Positions 1 through 7,362 of a stretch of 51,846 bases of DNA are shown here, piece by piece. Source of the stretch: Gemmatimonadaceae bacterium (GTDB taxonomy: Bacteria; Latescibacterota; UBA2968; UBA8231); the NCBI GenBank assembly GCA_026706075.1, contig JAPOZM010000070.1:1-51846 (forward strand). Reading direction: 5' to 3'. The translations under genes and the position numbers were made by a program. Numbering within the stretch: position 1 is the stretch's first letter; each line of letters opens with the position of its first letter. The notes beneath the pieces are model-generated. The model did no database searches and was not told where the DNA came from. It saw only the letters and a program-made list of their open reading frames with translations.

Positions 1-1398
1 ATCGCCGTGATCCTGCGGCGCCAGTGGATGGAGCGGGAGCGGCTGAGCTATCCCATCGCCCAGGTCGGCCTGGCCATGATCCGCGGCGAGGACGAGAAGG
101 GACTGGTGAACGGTTTCTTCAAGCGCTGGTCGGTGCTGGTGGGCATGTCCATCCCCATCGCCGCCGGCAGCCTGAGGGCCCTGTGGAGCTACTACCCCTC
201 CATTCCCCTGGTCTCCCTGGACCTGCCGATACCGTACCTGGGCGGCAAGTTCAACTTCGCCCTGGCGGGCTTCACCTACTTCATCGACACGCGGATCTCG
301 GGCAGCGTCTGGGTCTTCTACCTCTTCGGCAAGGTCCAGAAGGAGCTGCTGGCCACCGCCGGGGTCACGTCGGAGCAGGTGCACTTCCACGGGGTGTACG
401 ACGCACCCCTTGTCGGCTACCAGGGGATGGGGGCCCTGCTGGTGCTCGTCGCCATGGCGCTGTGGAGGGGCCGCGAGCACCTGAAGGAGGTCTGGCTCAA
501 GGCCCTGGGCCGCGCTCCTCTCGTCGACGACCGCGACGAGATTCTCACCTACCGGGGCGCCGTCATCGGCGCCCTCGGCGGGACCGCGGTCATGACCTTG
601 TGGCTGTGGATCATGGGCACCCCGCTGTGGGTCTCCTTCTTCTTCATCGTTCTGGCCATGGCGATCTTCATCGGCATCACCCGGATCATCGCCGAGGCGG
701 GGCTGGCTACGCTTCGGGCGCCCGTCAACGCTCCGGACTTCGTCGTCATGGGCCTCGGCTCCTCTCTCGTCGGTCCCACCGGCGTCTTCAACCTGACCAT
801 GGCCTACATCTGGGCCAGCGAGGTCCGCGCCTTCGCCATGGCCACATGCACCAACTCTCTCAAGCTGATCGAGGAGATGGACACCCGCAGCCGGCGGCTG
901 GTCTCCCTGGCCCTCGTCCTGGCCCTGCTGATCGGGACGATGGGCTCGTTCTGGATGATCTTCCACGTCGCCTACCGCTACGGCGGCGTCAACCTCGACT
1001 CCTGGTTCTTCAAGCTGGGGCCGGCGGTGGCCTACGACAGCGCGGTGCGCAACATGGAGCCCGCCGGCGTCTACTGGCCGGGCATGGGCTTCCTCTTCGG
1101 CGGCGGCGGCATCATGGCCCTGCTCCACTGGGCCCGCCACCGCCTGATCTGGTGGCCTCTCCACCCGGTCGCCTTCCCTGTTTCCGCCGTCAACCTGATG
1201 ACCTTCACCATCACCAGCGTCTTCGTCGCCTGGTGCATCAAGGTCCTCGTCCTCCGGTTCGGGAACGTCAACACCTACCGCTGCACTCAGGGGCTGTTCC
1301 TGGGGATGATCGCCGGCCAGATGCTGACAATCGGCTTCTGGCTGATCGTCGACTACTTCACCGGCAAGACCGGCAACTACCTCTTCGCCTGGGGGTGA
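1..1398 (+). CDS. multi-pass membrane protein, DUF6785/DUF6784-like (5' partial)
   Basis: The frame is open to the left edge, so the N terminus lies outside the window; 465 codons and the stop are visible. About nine hydrophobic segments are seen (for example near residues 40-55, 140-155, 185-205, 208-230, 300-325, 400-420 and 430-455), with short polar loops. The pattern of Trp/Tyr-rich loops and a mid-protein segment containing RIIAEAGLA resembles uncharacterised large integral membrane proteins labelled DUF6785/DUF6784, which are distantly like oligopeptide transporters. The substrate cannot be read from the sequence. The family assignment is from memory of the general pattern and is moderate. 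No co-directional gene follows closely; a perfect hairpin at 1447-1476 may end the transcript. Confidence 0.6.
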   Translation: MAVILRRQWMERERLSYPIAQVGLAMIRGEDEKGLVNGFFKRWSVLVGMSIPIAAGSLRALWSYYPSIPLVSLDLPIPYLGGKFNFALAGFTYFIDTRISGSVWVFYLFGKVQKELLATAGVTSEQVHFHGVYDAPLVGYQGMGALLVLVAMALWRGREHLKEVWLKALGRAPLVDDRDEILTYRGAVIGALGGTAVMTLWLWIMGTPLWVSFFFIVLAMAIFIGITRIIAEAGLATLRAPVNAPDFVVMGLGSSLVGPTGVFNLTMAYIWASEVRAFAMATCTNSLKLIEEMDTRSRRLVSLALVLALLIGTMGSFWMIFHVAYRYGGVNLDSWFFKLGPAVAYDSAVRNMEPAGVYWPGMGFLFGGGGIMALLHWARHRLIWWPLHPVAFPVSAVNLMTFTITSVFVAWCIKVLVLRFGNVNTYRCTQGLFLGMIAGQMLTIGFWLIVDYFTGKTGNYLFAWG

Positions 1399-1446
1399 GG
1401 GGCGCGACGCCGACCTATGTCAACAGGATGCCACACATAGACTTAC

Positions 1447-1476
1447 GGGGAGCTGCGACGGGCCGCGCAGCTCCCC
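1447..1476. terminator. 10-bp perfect hairpin between the membrane protein and tRNA-Lys
   Basis: GGGGAGCTGC (1447-1456) is perfectly complementary to GCAGCTCCCC (1467-1476) across a 10-base loop. It lies 49 bases past the stop of the plus-strand gene and 14 bases past the 3' end of the minus-strand tRNA, so it could end either transcript. There is no T tract on either side, so it is not a classical intrinsic terminator. A weaker inverted repeat (CTATGT at 1415-1420, ACATAG at 1435-1440) precedes it. Confidence 0.45.
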
Positions 1477-1490
1477 GAAGAGCCGGGAAG

Positions 1491-1566
1491 TGGTGCGCCC
1501 ACAGGGACTCGAACCCCGGACCAACTGATTAAGAGTCAGCCGCTCTACCAACTGAGCTATGGGCGC
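1491..1566 (-). tRNA. tRNA-Lys (anticodon CTT)
   Basis: Read on the minus strand this is a 76-base cloverleaf beginning GCGCCCATAGCTCAG and ending with an encoded CCA. The acceptor arms GCGCCCA and TGGGCGC pair fully. The T arm contains GGTTCGAGTCC and the D arm AGCTCAGTTGGTAGAGC. The anticodon loop CTCTTAA gives CTT, which reads AAG lysine codons. It stands alone, with a well-formed promoter of its own upstream at 1584-1612. Confidence 0.97.
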
Positions 1567-1583
1567 GGAAGGAAGCGGCGCCG

Positions 1584-1612
1584 AGTATAGCGGCCGGATG
1601 ACATTCCGTCAA
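1584..1612 (-). promoter_or_regulatory. sigma70-type promoter of tRNA-Lys
   Basis: On the minus strand TTGACG (1612-1607) is followed after exactly 17 bases by TATACT (1589-1584). Both boxes match the consensus at five of six positions. The predicted start near 1577 gives about 11 bases of 5' leader before the tRNA. Confidence 0.8.
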
Positions 1613-1691
1613 CCGTTCCGGCACCTGAGCGTGAATGCAAGTGGTTGTCCTGCCTGACGATATGCGTGTCCCGCAGGCCCCCCGGGGTGAG

Positions 1692-1720
1692 TTGACAGTA
1701 CGCCGATCCGGGTTTAGGAT
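1692..1720 (+). promoter_or_regulatory. sigma70-type promoter of the TPR-efp unit
   Basis: TTGACA (1692-1697), a 17-base spacer and TAGGAT (1715-1720). The -35 box is perfect and the -10 box matches at four of six positions. Transcription would begin near 1727, leaving about 78 bases of leader before the GTG at 1805. Apart from the tRNA and its promoter, nothing else is recognised between 1399 and 1804. Confidence 0.7.
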
Positions 1721-1804
1721 GGAGGGCCGTTCAAACCCCCGTCACAGCTGTTGAGGCAGGTCCCTTCGGTGCCAGTCCGCTCGTCCACAGGCTGCTGAGA
1801 TCTG

Positions 1805-2542
1805 GTGTTCGCACGCACCAGCAAGGTGGAGAAGGCCTTTCGGCGTTTTCCCCGGATCCCCCTGTTCGCGCGCCTGGCCGACGAGTACCTGCGCAAGGGC
1901 CGCCCCCTGCGCGCCCAGGCCCTCTGCGAGGAGGGCTGCGAGCGCTTTCCCCGCTACCCCACCGGGTTCTTCGTCCTCGGCCGCTGCTACGAGGCCCGGC
2001 GCATGTGGCAGCAGGCCCGGTCGGCCACCGACCGGGGGTTGCAGCTCGATCCCGGCAACCTCTCCGGCCTCCGCCGACTCGCCGGGATCCACCGCCGGCT
2101 CGGTGAGGGCCAGCGGGCCCTGGAGTGCCTGCAGCGAGCCTCCGCCCTCGACCCGCTGAGCGCCCGGCTGGAGCGCGAGCTGGCGTCGCTGGCCGCCGAG
2201 GTGAGCCCCGGTCCGGAGGCCGGCCCGGCTCCCGCGCCGCCGCCGGCGGAGGTCCCGGTTCCCACCCGAGCCCCGGCGCCATCCGTCTCCCGCTTCGGCG
2301 CCCCCGGCGATGCCGAGCTGACGGCGCTGCTGCGGCAGATCGACCGGCCCGCCGCCGCCGGCGGGGAGCCGGCAGGCGGGGGGATCGACGAGCGCGGCCC
2401 GGTGCCAACGGTGACACTGGCGCGGTTGTACGCCGGGCAGGGGTTCCCGGAGCGCGCCCTGGAGATCTACCGGCGGGTGCTGTCCGCCGACCCCGGCAAC
2501 CAGGAGGCCCGGCGCGACGCCGAGGCTCTCACTGCCACCTGA
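1805..2542 (+). CDS. tetratricopeptide repeat protein
   Basis: A 245-residue soluble protein. TPR-like helix pairs cover about residues 15-130, with signatures such as LADEYLRKGRPLRAQALCEEG and repeated LDP turns. A Pro/Ala-rich linker of about 60 residues follows, then a last TPR at the C terminus (ARLYAGQGFPERALEIYRRVL). No signal peptide is evident. The start is the GTG at 1805, the first start in the open frame after the promoter; no clear ribosome-binding site is seen. The stop lies 10 bases before efp, so the two genes are probably cotranscribed. TPR proteins are scaffolds, and no partner can be inferred here. Confidence 0.75.
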   Translation: MFARTSKVEKAFRRFPRIPLFARLADEYLRKGRPLRAQALCEEGCERFPRYPTGFFVLGRCYEARRMWQQARSATDRGLQLDPGNLSGLRRLAGIHRRLGEGQRALECLQRASALDPLSARLERELASLAAEVSPGPEAGPAPAPPPAEVPVPTRAPAPSVSRFGAPGDAELTALLRQIDRPAAAGGEPAGGGIDERGPVPTVTLARLYAGQGFPERALEIYRRVLSADPGNQEARRDAEALTAT

Positions 2543-2552
2543 GAAGGGAGAG

Positions 2553-3110
2553 ATGGCCGACACCACCAATTTCCGCAACGGCTTCACCCTGCGTCTCGAC
2601 GGCGCCCTGTTCTCCATCGTCGAGTTCCAGCACGTCAAGCCGGGCAAGGGCGGCGCCTTCGTGCGCACCCGCCTGAAGAACATGAGCACGGGCGCCGTCA
2701 TCGACCGCACCTTCCGCTCCGGCGACAAGGTGGAGGAGATCCGGGTGGAGAGGCGGGAGATGCAGTTCCTCTACTCCGATACCGGCACCTTCCACTTCAT
2801 GGACTCCGAGACCTACGAGCAGGTCGGCCTCGACGCGGCCCTCCTCGGCGACTCGGCCGGGCTGCTGCAGGAGAACGAGAACGCCTTCGTCATGGTGGTG
2901 GAGGGCAAACCGATCGGCGTCGAGCTGCCCAACTTCGTGAACCTCAAGGTGGCCCACACCGAACCCGGAGTGAAGGGCGATACCGCCACCGGGGCGGTCA
3001 AGCCGGCCACCCTCGAGACGGGAGCGGTGGTCTCGGTGCCGCTCTTCGTCAATCAAGGCGACACCCTCAAGATCGACACGCGCACCGGCGGCTACGTGGA
3101 GCGGGTGTGA
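2553..3110 (+). CDS. efp: elongation factor P
   Basis: EF-P binds ribosomes stalled on polyproline stretches and helps peptide bond formation. The 185-residue length is typical. The N-terminal KOW-like domain carries the tip loop HVKPGKGGAF, placing Lys32 where the modified lysine lies in other bacteria. The OB domains follow, with the family ending GDTLKIDTRTGGYVERV. Start ATG 2553 follows AAGGGAGAG closely. No modification enzyme (epmA/epmB, earP or ymfI) is present in the window. Dependence on EF-P fits the proline-rich proteins seen here, but that link is an inference. Confidence 0.96.
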   Translation: MADTTNFRNGFTLRLDGALFSIVEFQHVKPGKGGAFVRTRLKNMSTGAVIDRTFRSGDKVEEIRVERREMQFLYSDTGTFHFMDSETYEQVGLDAALLGDSAGLLQENENAFVMVVEGKPIGVELPNFVNLKVAHTEPGVKGDTATGAVKPATLETGAVVSVPLFVNQGDTLKIDTRTGGYVERV

Positions 3111-3130
3111 TGAGGGCGGTAGAGGCCGTG

Positions 3131-3159
3131 TTGCCCACGCACGGGGGTTGGAATACGAT
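3131..3159 (+). promoter_or_regulatory. sigma70-type promoter of gcvH
   Basis: TTGCCC (3131-3136), a 17-base spacer and TACGAT (3154-3159). The predicted start near 3166 leaves about 75 bases of leader to the ATG at 3241, which is too short for a glycine riboswitch. Confidence 0.6.
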
Positions 3160-3240
3160 CATCGAACATTCGGCGAGGCGGCCCTTCGGGGTGACACGGG
3201 TCCACGCCGGCGTCGTCTGACCATCCGAAGAGGAGCGATC

Positions 3241-3639
3241 ATGGCAGAGTCGGAAACCAGGGTTCCCGAGGACCTCCGCTACACCGAGCAGCACGAGTGG
3301 ATCTCCCTCGAGGGGGAGCTCGGCACCATCGGCATCACCGACTACGCCCAGTCCGAGCTCGGCGACATCGTCTTCGTCGAGCTGCCCGAGGTGGGGGACA
3401 CGCTGGAAAAGGGTCAGGCCTTCGGAGCGGTGGAGGCGGTCAAGACCGTGGAGGAGCTCTATTCTCCGGTGAGCTGCCAGGTCGTGGAGGTCAACGAAAC
3501 CCTCGAGGAGAGTGCCGAGCAGGTGAACGCCGACCCCTACGGCGACGGCTGGCTCCTCAAGGTCCGCCTCGACGACCCCGAGGAGGCGGGCGGCCTTCTG
3601 GGGCCTTCCGAGTATGCCGAGTTGATCGAGGACGCCTGA
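3241..3639 (+). CDS. gcvH: glycine cleavage system H protein (lipoyl carrier)
   Basis: H protein carries the aminomethyl group from glycine on a lipoyl-lysine and shuttles it between the P, T and L proteins. The sequence is 132 residues, a normal length. The lipoyl site is in FGAVEAVKTVEELYSPVS, with Lys68 as the modified residue, and the following SPVSCQVVEVNE strand is typical. The frame is open further upstream to 3148, but ATG 3241 is preceded by AAGAGGAG at a good distance and begins at the usual family start. No gcvP or gcvT lies nearby. The gene has its own promoter and may also serve a lipoate relay role. Confidence 0.93.
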   Translation: MAESETRVPEDLRYTEQHEWISLEGELGTIGITDYAQSELGDIVFVELPEVGDTLEKGQAFGAVEAVKTVEELYSPVSCQVVEVNETLEESAEQVNADPYGDGWLLKVRLDDPEEAGGLLGPSEYAELIEDA

Positions 3640-3659
3640 ACCACATCGTTCCATTCAAG

Positions 3660-3688
3660 TTGACGATGTGCGCGGATCCCCCTTGATT
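3660..3688 (+). promoter_or_regulatory. possible promoter of the HNH nuclease gene
   Basis: TTGACG (3660-3665), a 17-base spacer and TTGATT (3683-3688). The -35 box is good, the -10 box poor (three of six). It would start transcription near 3695, only about 10 bases before the ATG at 3705. Confidence 0.35.
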
Positions 3689-3704
3689 CTCCGGGATATA
3701 TGGG

Positions 3705-4253
3705 ATGATTCGCGCCATCCACCATACCGCCGCACGCAGGCAGGCCCCCGTCCTCGACGAGGCGGTCCTCGTGCTCAACCAGAACTACGAGCCCCTCAAC
3801 GTCTGTTCCGTCCGCAGGGCCCTGAGCCTCGTCTTCGGCGGCAAGGCGATCAGCGTCGAACCCGCCGACCGCCTGGTGCGCTCCGTGTCCGACGCCTTCC
3901 CGGTGCCCAGCGTCGTCCGCCTCGAGCGTTACATCCGGGCCCCCCGTCGCCGCGTCGTGCTGTCCAAGCGCAACATCTTCAAGCGCGACAACTACGAGTG
4001 CCAGTACTGCGGGACCGCCGACCGCAAGATGACCATCGACCACGTTGTCCCCAGGAAGCACAGGGGCCCGGAAACCTGGGAGAATCTGGTCACCGCCTGC
4101 GCCGCCTGTAACGCCCGCAAGGGAGACCGGCCGCCCGAGCAGGCGGGTCTGCGGCTGCGCCGCAAGCCCAAGCGCCCGAACAACGTCACCTTCATCCGCA
4201 ACCACGTGGGCGTCGCCGACCACCGGTGGAAACCCTACCTCTTCCTTGACTGA
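3705..4253 (+). CDS. HNH endonuclease family protein
   Basis: A 182-residue protein of the small HNH family that begins with a VLVLNQNYEPLNVC segment (residues 22-35). The nuclease core is complete: a CQYC knuckle near residue 104, the metal-binding DHVVPR near 116, NLV and the second CAAC knuckle near 136. The two Cys pairs bind a structural zinc, and the first His of DHVVPR is the expected general base. Such genes are common and often sit among housekeeping genes; their substrate is unknown. It ends by overlapping the scpA start, so it probably belongs to the scpAB-rluB-cmk transcript. Confidence 0.88.
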   Translation: MIRAIHHTAARRQAPVLDEAVLVLNQNYEPLNVCSVRRALSLVFGGKAISVEPADRLVRSVSDAFPVPSVVRLERYIRAPRRRVVLSKRNIFKRDNYECQYCGTADRKMTIDHVVPRKHRGPETWENLVTACAACNARKGDRPPEQAGLRLRRKPKRPNNVTFIRNHVGVADHRWKPYLFLD

Positions 4254-5013
4254 GCCAGGCCGCCTCGAGTCCGAAGGCTTCCTCGACCCGTACGGCGTCC
4301 GGCTCGAGGTCTTCGAGGGGCCTCTCGACCTGCTCCTCTACCTCATCCGCAGGAACGAGGTGGACATCTACGACATCCCCGTGTCGACGATCACCGCCCA
4401 GTACCTCGGGCTCCTCGGGTCCGAGGTGCACCTCCTCGATCTCGAGAGGTCCGCCGACTTCGTCCTCATGGCGGCGACCCTGATGAAGATCAAGTCGCAG
4501 ATGCTGCTCCCCCGCGAGGCCGGCGGCGAGACCGACGACGAGAGCGGCGAGGACCCGAGGGAGGAACTGGTGCGCCGGCTGCTGGAGTATCAGCAGTTCA
4601 AGGAGATCGCCCACTGGCTCTCCGACGCGGGCCTCGAGCAGCGCCGCGTCTACAGCCGCAGCGGTCAGGCCGACGAGTCCGAGGCCGGGCTGCATCCCGT
4701 CTCCCTCTTCGACCTGCTGAAGGTCTACAAGCACGTCATCGACAACGTGCCCCGCTCCCTGGTCCACCGCATCGTCGAGGAGCGGGTCACCGTCGAGGAG
4801 TGCATCGACCTCATCCTCGGCGCCCTGAACCGGCGCTCCCGCCTGCGGTTCCACGACCTGGTGGAGGGCCGCAACCGCCACGACCTGGTGGTCACCTTCA
4901 TCGGTCTTCTCGAGCTGCTCAAGTCCCAGCGTGTGCGCGTGCAGCAGGCGCGGCCCTTCGGCGACATCTGGATCGAGGGCGGCCAGGGCGGGGTTGCGGC
5001 GGAACCATCGTGA
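4246..5013 (+). CDS. scpA: segregation and condensation protein A
   Basis: ScpA is the kleisin that bridges SMC heads and forms the SMC-ScpAB condensin with ScpB. The 255-residue sequence begins with the diagnostic VFEGPLDLLLYLIRRNEVDIYDIP block (residues about 18-42) and has the conserved DFVLMAATLMKIKSQMLLP helix. A C-terminal winged-helix part follows (residues about 175-245). The frame is open further upstream, but homology starts just after TTG 4246, which overlaps the end of the HNH gene. I take that TTG as the start. No smc gene is in the window. Confidence 0.93.
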   Translation: MTEPGRLESEGFLDPYGVRLEVFEGPLDLLLYLIRRNEVDIYDIPVSTITAQYLGLLGSEVHLLDLERSADFVLMAATLMKIKSQMLLPREAGGETDDESGEDPREELVRRLLEYQQFKEIAHWLSDAGLEQRRVYSRSGQADESEAGLHPVSLFDLLKVYKHVIDNVPRSLVHRIVEERVTVEECIDLILGALNRRSRLRFHDLVEGRNRHDLVVTFIGLLELLKSQRVRVQQARPFGDIWIEGGQGGVAAEPS

Positions 5014-5807
5014 GCGGATCCCTCGACCCCGGCGAGCTGCGCGGCATCGTCGAGGCGGTGCTGATGACCTCCGACGCCCCGGTCTCCCCCGGCCGCCTGG
5101 AGGCCGTGGTGAAAGGGGTCAAGGGCTCGCAGCTGCGCCAGGCGGTGAGGGAGCTCAACGAGAGCTACCGCGAGGGCGGCCACGCCATGACCATCGTCGA
5201 GATCGCCGGCGGTTACCAGGTGGTCACTCTCAAGGAGTTCGCCCCGTGGCTGCGCAAGTTCCACGACCGCGGCCATGTGCGCCTCTCCCAGGCGGCTCTC
5301 GAGACCCTGGCCATCGTCGCCTTCAAACAGCCCGTCACGCGCATGGAGGTCGACAACCTCCGCGGCGTCGATTCCGCCGGAGTCGTCCGCAACCTGCTGG
5401 AGCTCAATCTCGTGCGCATCGTCGGCCGCTCCGAGGGCATCGGCCGCCCCATGCTGTTCGGCACCACCCGCGATTTCATGACCCACTTCGGTCTGCGGTC
5501 GCTGGCCGACCTGCCCAAGCCGAAGGAGCTCGAGGAATTGCTGGCCGAGGGCGAGCGCAAGGCTCACGCCGGGGCGGAGAACGGCCAGGTGGAGAGCGGC
5601 CCCGAAGAGGGGCAGGGTCCGGAGGCGGACCGGCCGGCAGAAGGCCTGCCCGCGGAGGGCGGCGAGGCAGAGGCCGGGGACCCCGCCGAGGGGCCGGACC
5701 CGAGGGCGGAGGAACGGCCGGAGGCGGACCTGCCCGAGGTGGGCGGCCGGATCGAGGCCGAAGAAGAGTTGCCGGAGGGGGGGAGTGCCGAGGATCGCCG
5801 AAGCTGA
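5010..5807 (+). CDS. scpB: segregation and condensation protein B
   Basis: ScpB is the winged-helix partner of ScpA in the SMC complex. Residues 1-185 hold two winged-helix domains, with the conserved LSQAALETLAIVAFKQPVTR and GRPMLFGTT signatures. The remaining 80 or so residues form a low-complexity acidic tail rich in Glu, Gly, Ala and Pro, with repeats such as EEGQGPEADRPAEG. The start is GTG 5010 inside the scpA stop (GTGA). The 265-residue length exceeds the usual 190-210 only because of this tail. Confidence 0.93.
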   Translation: MSGSLDPGELRGIVEAVLMTSDAPVSPGRLEAVVKGVKGSQLRQAVRELNESYREGGHAMTIVEIAGGYQVVTLKEFAPWLRKFHDRGHVRLSQAALETLAIVAFKQPVTRMEVDNLRGVDSAGVVRNLLELNLVRIVGRSEGIGRPMLFGTTRDFMTHFGLRSLADLPKPKELEELLAEGERKAHAGAENGQVESGPEEGQGPEADRPAEGLPAEGGEAEAGDPAEGPDPRAEERPEADLPEVGGRIEAEEELPEGGSAEDRRS

Positions 5808-6558
5808 GAGCCCCCGGACGGAGGGCATGCAGCTCAACCGCTTCCTCGCCCGCGCCGGTGTCGCCTCCCGGCGACGGTGCGCGGACCTGATCTCCGCCGG
5901 CGCCGTGCGCGTCAACGGCGCGCCCGCCTCGGGGCCGGGGGACCGGATCGACCCCGTTCGGGACCGGGTGGAGCTCGAGGGCCGGGGCCGCGTGGCCCTG
6001 CCCGAAGGCTTCGAGTACGTTCTGCTCCACAAGCGCCGCGACACCCTCGTCACGAGCCGCGACGAGCGCGGCCGGACCACGGTGTACGAGGGGCTCGAGC
6101 TGAGGCCCGGGACCGTGGCCGTGGGGCGCCTCGACCGCGACACCACGGGGGCCCTGCTGCTCACCGACGACGGCGATCTGGCCTACCGTCTGACCCATCC
6201 GCGCTACGGGATCGAGAAGCGCTACGTCGCCGTCCTGCGAGGGAGCCCGGACGACGGCGCCCTGCGGCGGCTGCGGCAGGGGCTGGTGCTCGAGGACGGA
6301 CCGACCGCCCCCGCCGGCGCGCGCCTCCTGGGCCACACCGGCGAAGGCCGGGGCCGGATCGAGCTGGTCCTCACCGAGGGCCGCAAGCACCAGGTCAAGC
6401 GCATGTGCATGGCCGTCGGCCACAAGGTGACGAGCCTGCGGCGGCAGAGCTTCGCCGGCCTGGCTCTCGGCGACCTGCGCGCCGGCCAGTGGCGCCGGCT
6501 GCGCCCTGCCGAGGCGGCGCGCCTTCGCCGGCTGGTGGGCCTGGGGCCGGAGCGGTGA
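5785..6558 (+). CDS. rluB: pseudouridine synthase, RluB/RsuA family
   Basis: Converts uridine to pseudouridine in rRNA; RluB members act on 23S rRNA near position 2605, RsuA members on 16S rRNA. An N-terminal S4 RNA-binding domain (MQLNRFLARAGVASRRRCADL, from about residue 15) is followed by the catalytic domain with the VGRLDRDTTGALLLTDDG motif. The Asp in GRLD is the nucleophile. The C-terminal EGRKHQVKRM motif is typical of RluB/RluE/RluF/RsuA. GTG 5785 overlaps scpB by 23 bases; ATG 5827 (residue 15) is an equally good start, because homology begins there. Position next to scpB and cmk is a common bacterial arrangement. Confidence 0.9.
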   Translation: MPRIAEAESPRTEGMQLNRFLARAGVASRRRCADLISAGAVRVNGAPASGPGDRIDPVRDRVELEGRGRVALPEGFEYVLLHKRRDTLVTSRDERGRTTVYEGLELRPGTVAVGRLDRDTTGALLLTDDGDLAYRLTHPRYGIEKRYVAVLRGSPDDGALRRLRQGLVLEDGPTAPAGARLLGHTGEGRGRIELVLTEGRKHQVKRMCMAVGHKVTSLRRQSFAGLALGDLRAGQWRRLRPAEAARLRRLVGLGPER

Positions 6559-7229
6559 CCGGGAAGGGGTTGACGATCGCCATCGACGGGGTCATCGGCG
6601 CCGGCAAGTCCACGGCGGCACGGGGGGCCGCCGCCGCCCTCGGCTACCGTCATCTCGACACCGGCGCCATGTACCGGGCGGTGGCCCTGGCCGCGGCCCG
6701 CGGCGGCGTCGAGCCCGGGGCCCCGGCGCTCGGGGCGTTCCTCGAGGGCCTGAGCCTCGAGTTCCCGGCGGGCCGGGGCGGGGGCATTCACCTCGGGGGG
6801 GAAGATGTGAGCGAGGCCATCCGCAGTCCCGAGGTCTCGCGCTCGGTGGGCGCCTTCGCCGACGATCCCGTGGTGCGCCGCGTCCTGGTGCGGCGGCAAC
6901 GCGAGATCGGCCGTTGCGGCGGCGTCGTCGCCGAAGGCCGTGACATGAGCACGGTCGTCTTTCCCCATGCGGACCTGAAGGTGCGCATGGTCGCCGACCT
7001 GGAGGAAAGGGCCCGCCGCCGGCACCGCGAGTTCCTCGCCGCCGGCGTCGAGATCAGCCTGTCCCGCGTTCGCGCCGACATCCGCCGGCGCGACCGGGAG
7101 GACGCCGAGCGCGACTACGGCGTCGAGGGAGGAGCCCCGGAGGATGCGGTGGAGGTGGACACCAGCGGCCTGACGGCCGATCAGGTGGTGGACCGCATCC
7201 TGGCGCTGGCGCGCAAGCGCGGCGCTTGA
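6555..7229 (+). CDS. cmk: cytidylate kinase
   Basis: Phosphorylates CMP and dCMP with ATP. The 224-residue length is typical. The P-loop is DGVIGAGKST (residues 11-20); the usual family form is DGPSGSGKST, so this one is slightly divergent. The nucleotide-binding segments LDTGAMYRAVAL and VVAEGRDMSTVVFPHADLKV and the lid DIRRRDREDAERD are present. The start is the GTG overlapping the rluB stop (GTGA). A TTG five codons later is an alternative but lies too close to the GGAAGGGG that would serve it. cmk followed by rpsA is a widely conserved pair. Confidence 0.93.
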   Translation: MTGKGLTIAIDGVIGAGKSTAARGAAAALGYRHLDTGAMYRAVALAAARGGVEPGAPALGAFLEGLSLEFPAGRGGGIHLGGEDVSEAIRSPEVSRSVGAFADDPVVRRVLVRRQREIGRCGGVVAEGRDMSTVVFPHADLKVRMVADLEERARRRHREFLAAGVEISLSRVRADIRRRDREDAERDYGVEGGAPEDAVEVDTSGLTADQVVDRILALARKRGA

Positions 7230-7362
7230 GGGGGTCCCGTTTGGCCGGTCCGCCACGAGGGCGAGCCGGTTCATCAACCCGGGTTCCCGGCCTGGCCGGA
7301 GCCCACAACCCTCCCGGCGCCGGCCTGACGGGCGGCCCCGGAGGCGAGACGGAAGAAGCCAG

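Noticed and set aside
3160..3240. Possible glycine riboswitch before gcvH
   Set aside because: The leader after the promoter is only about 75 bases and shows no recognisable glycine aptamer core.
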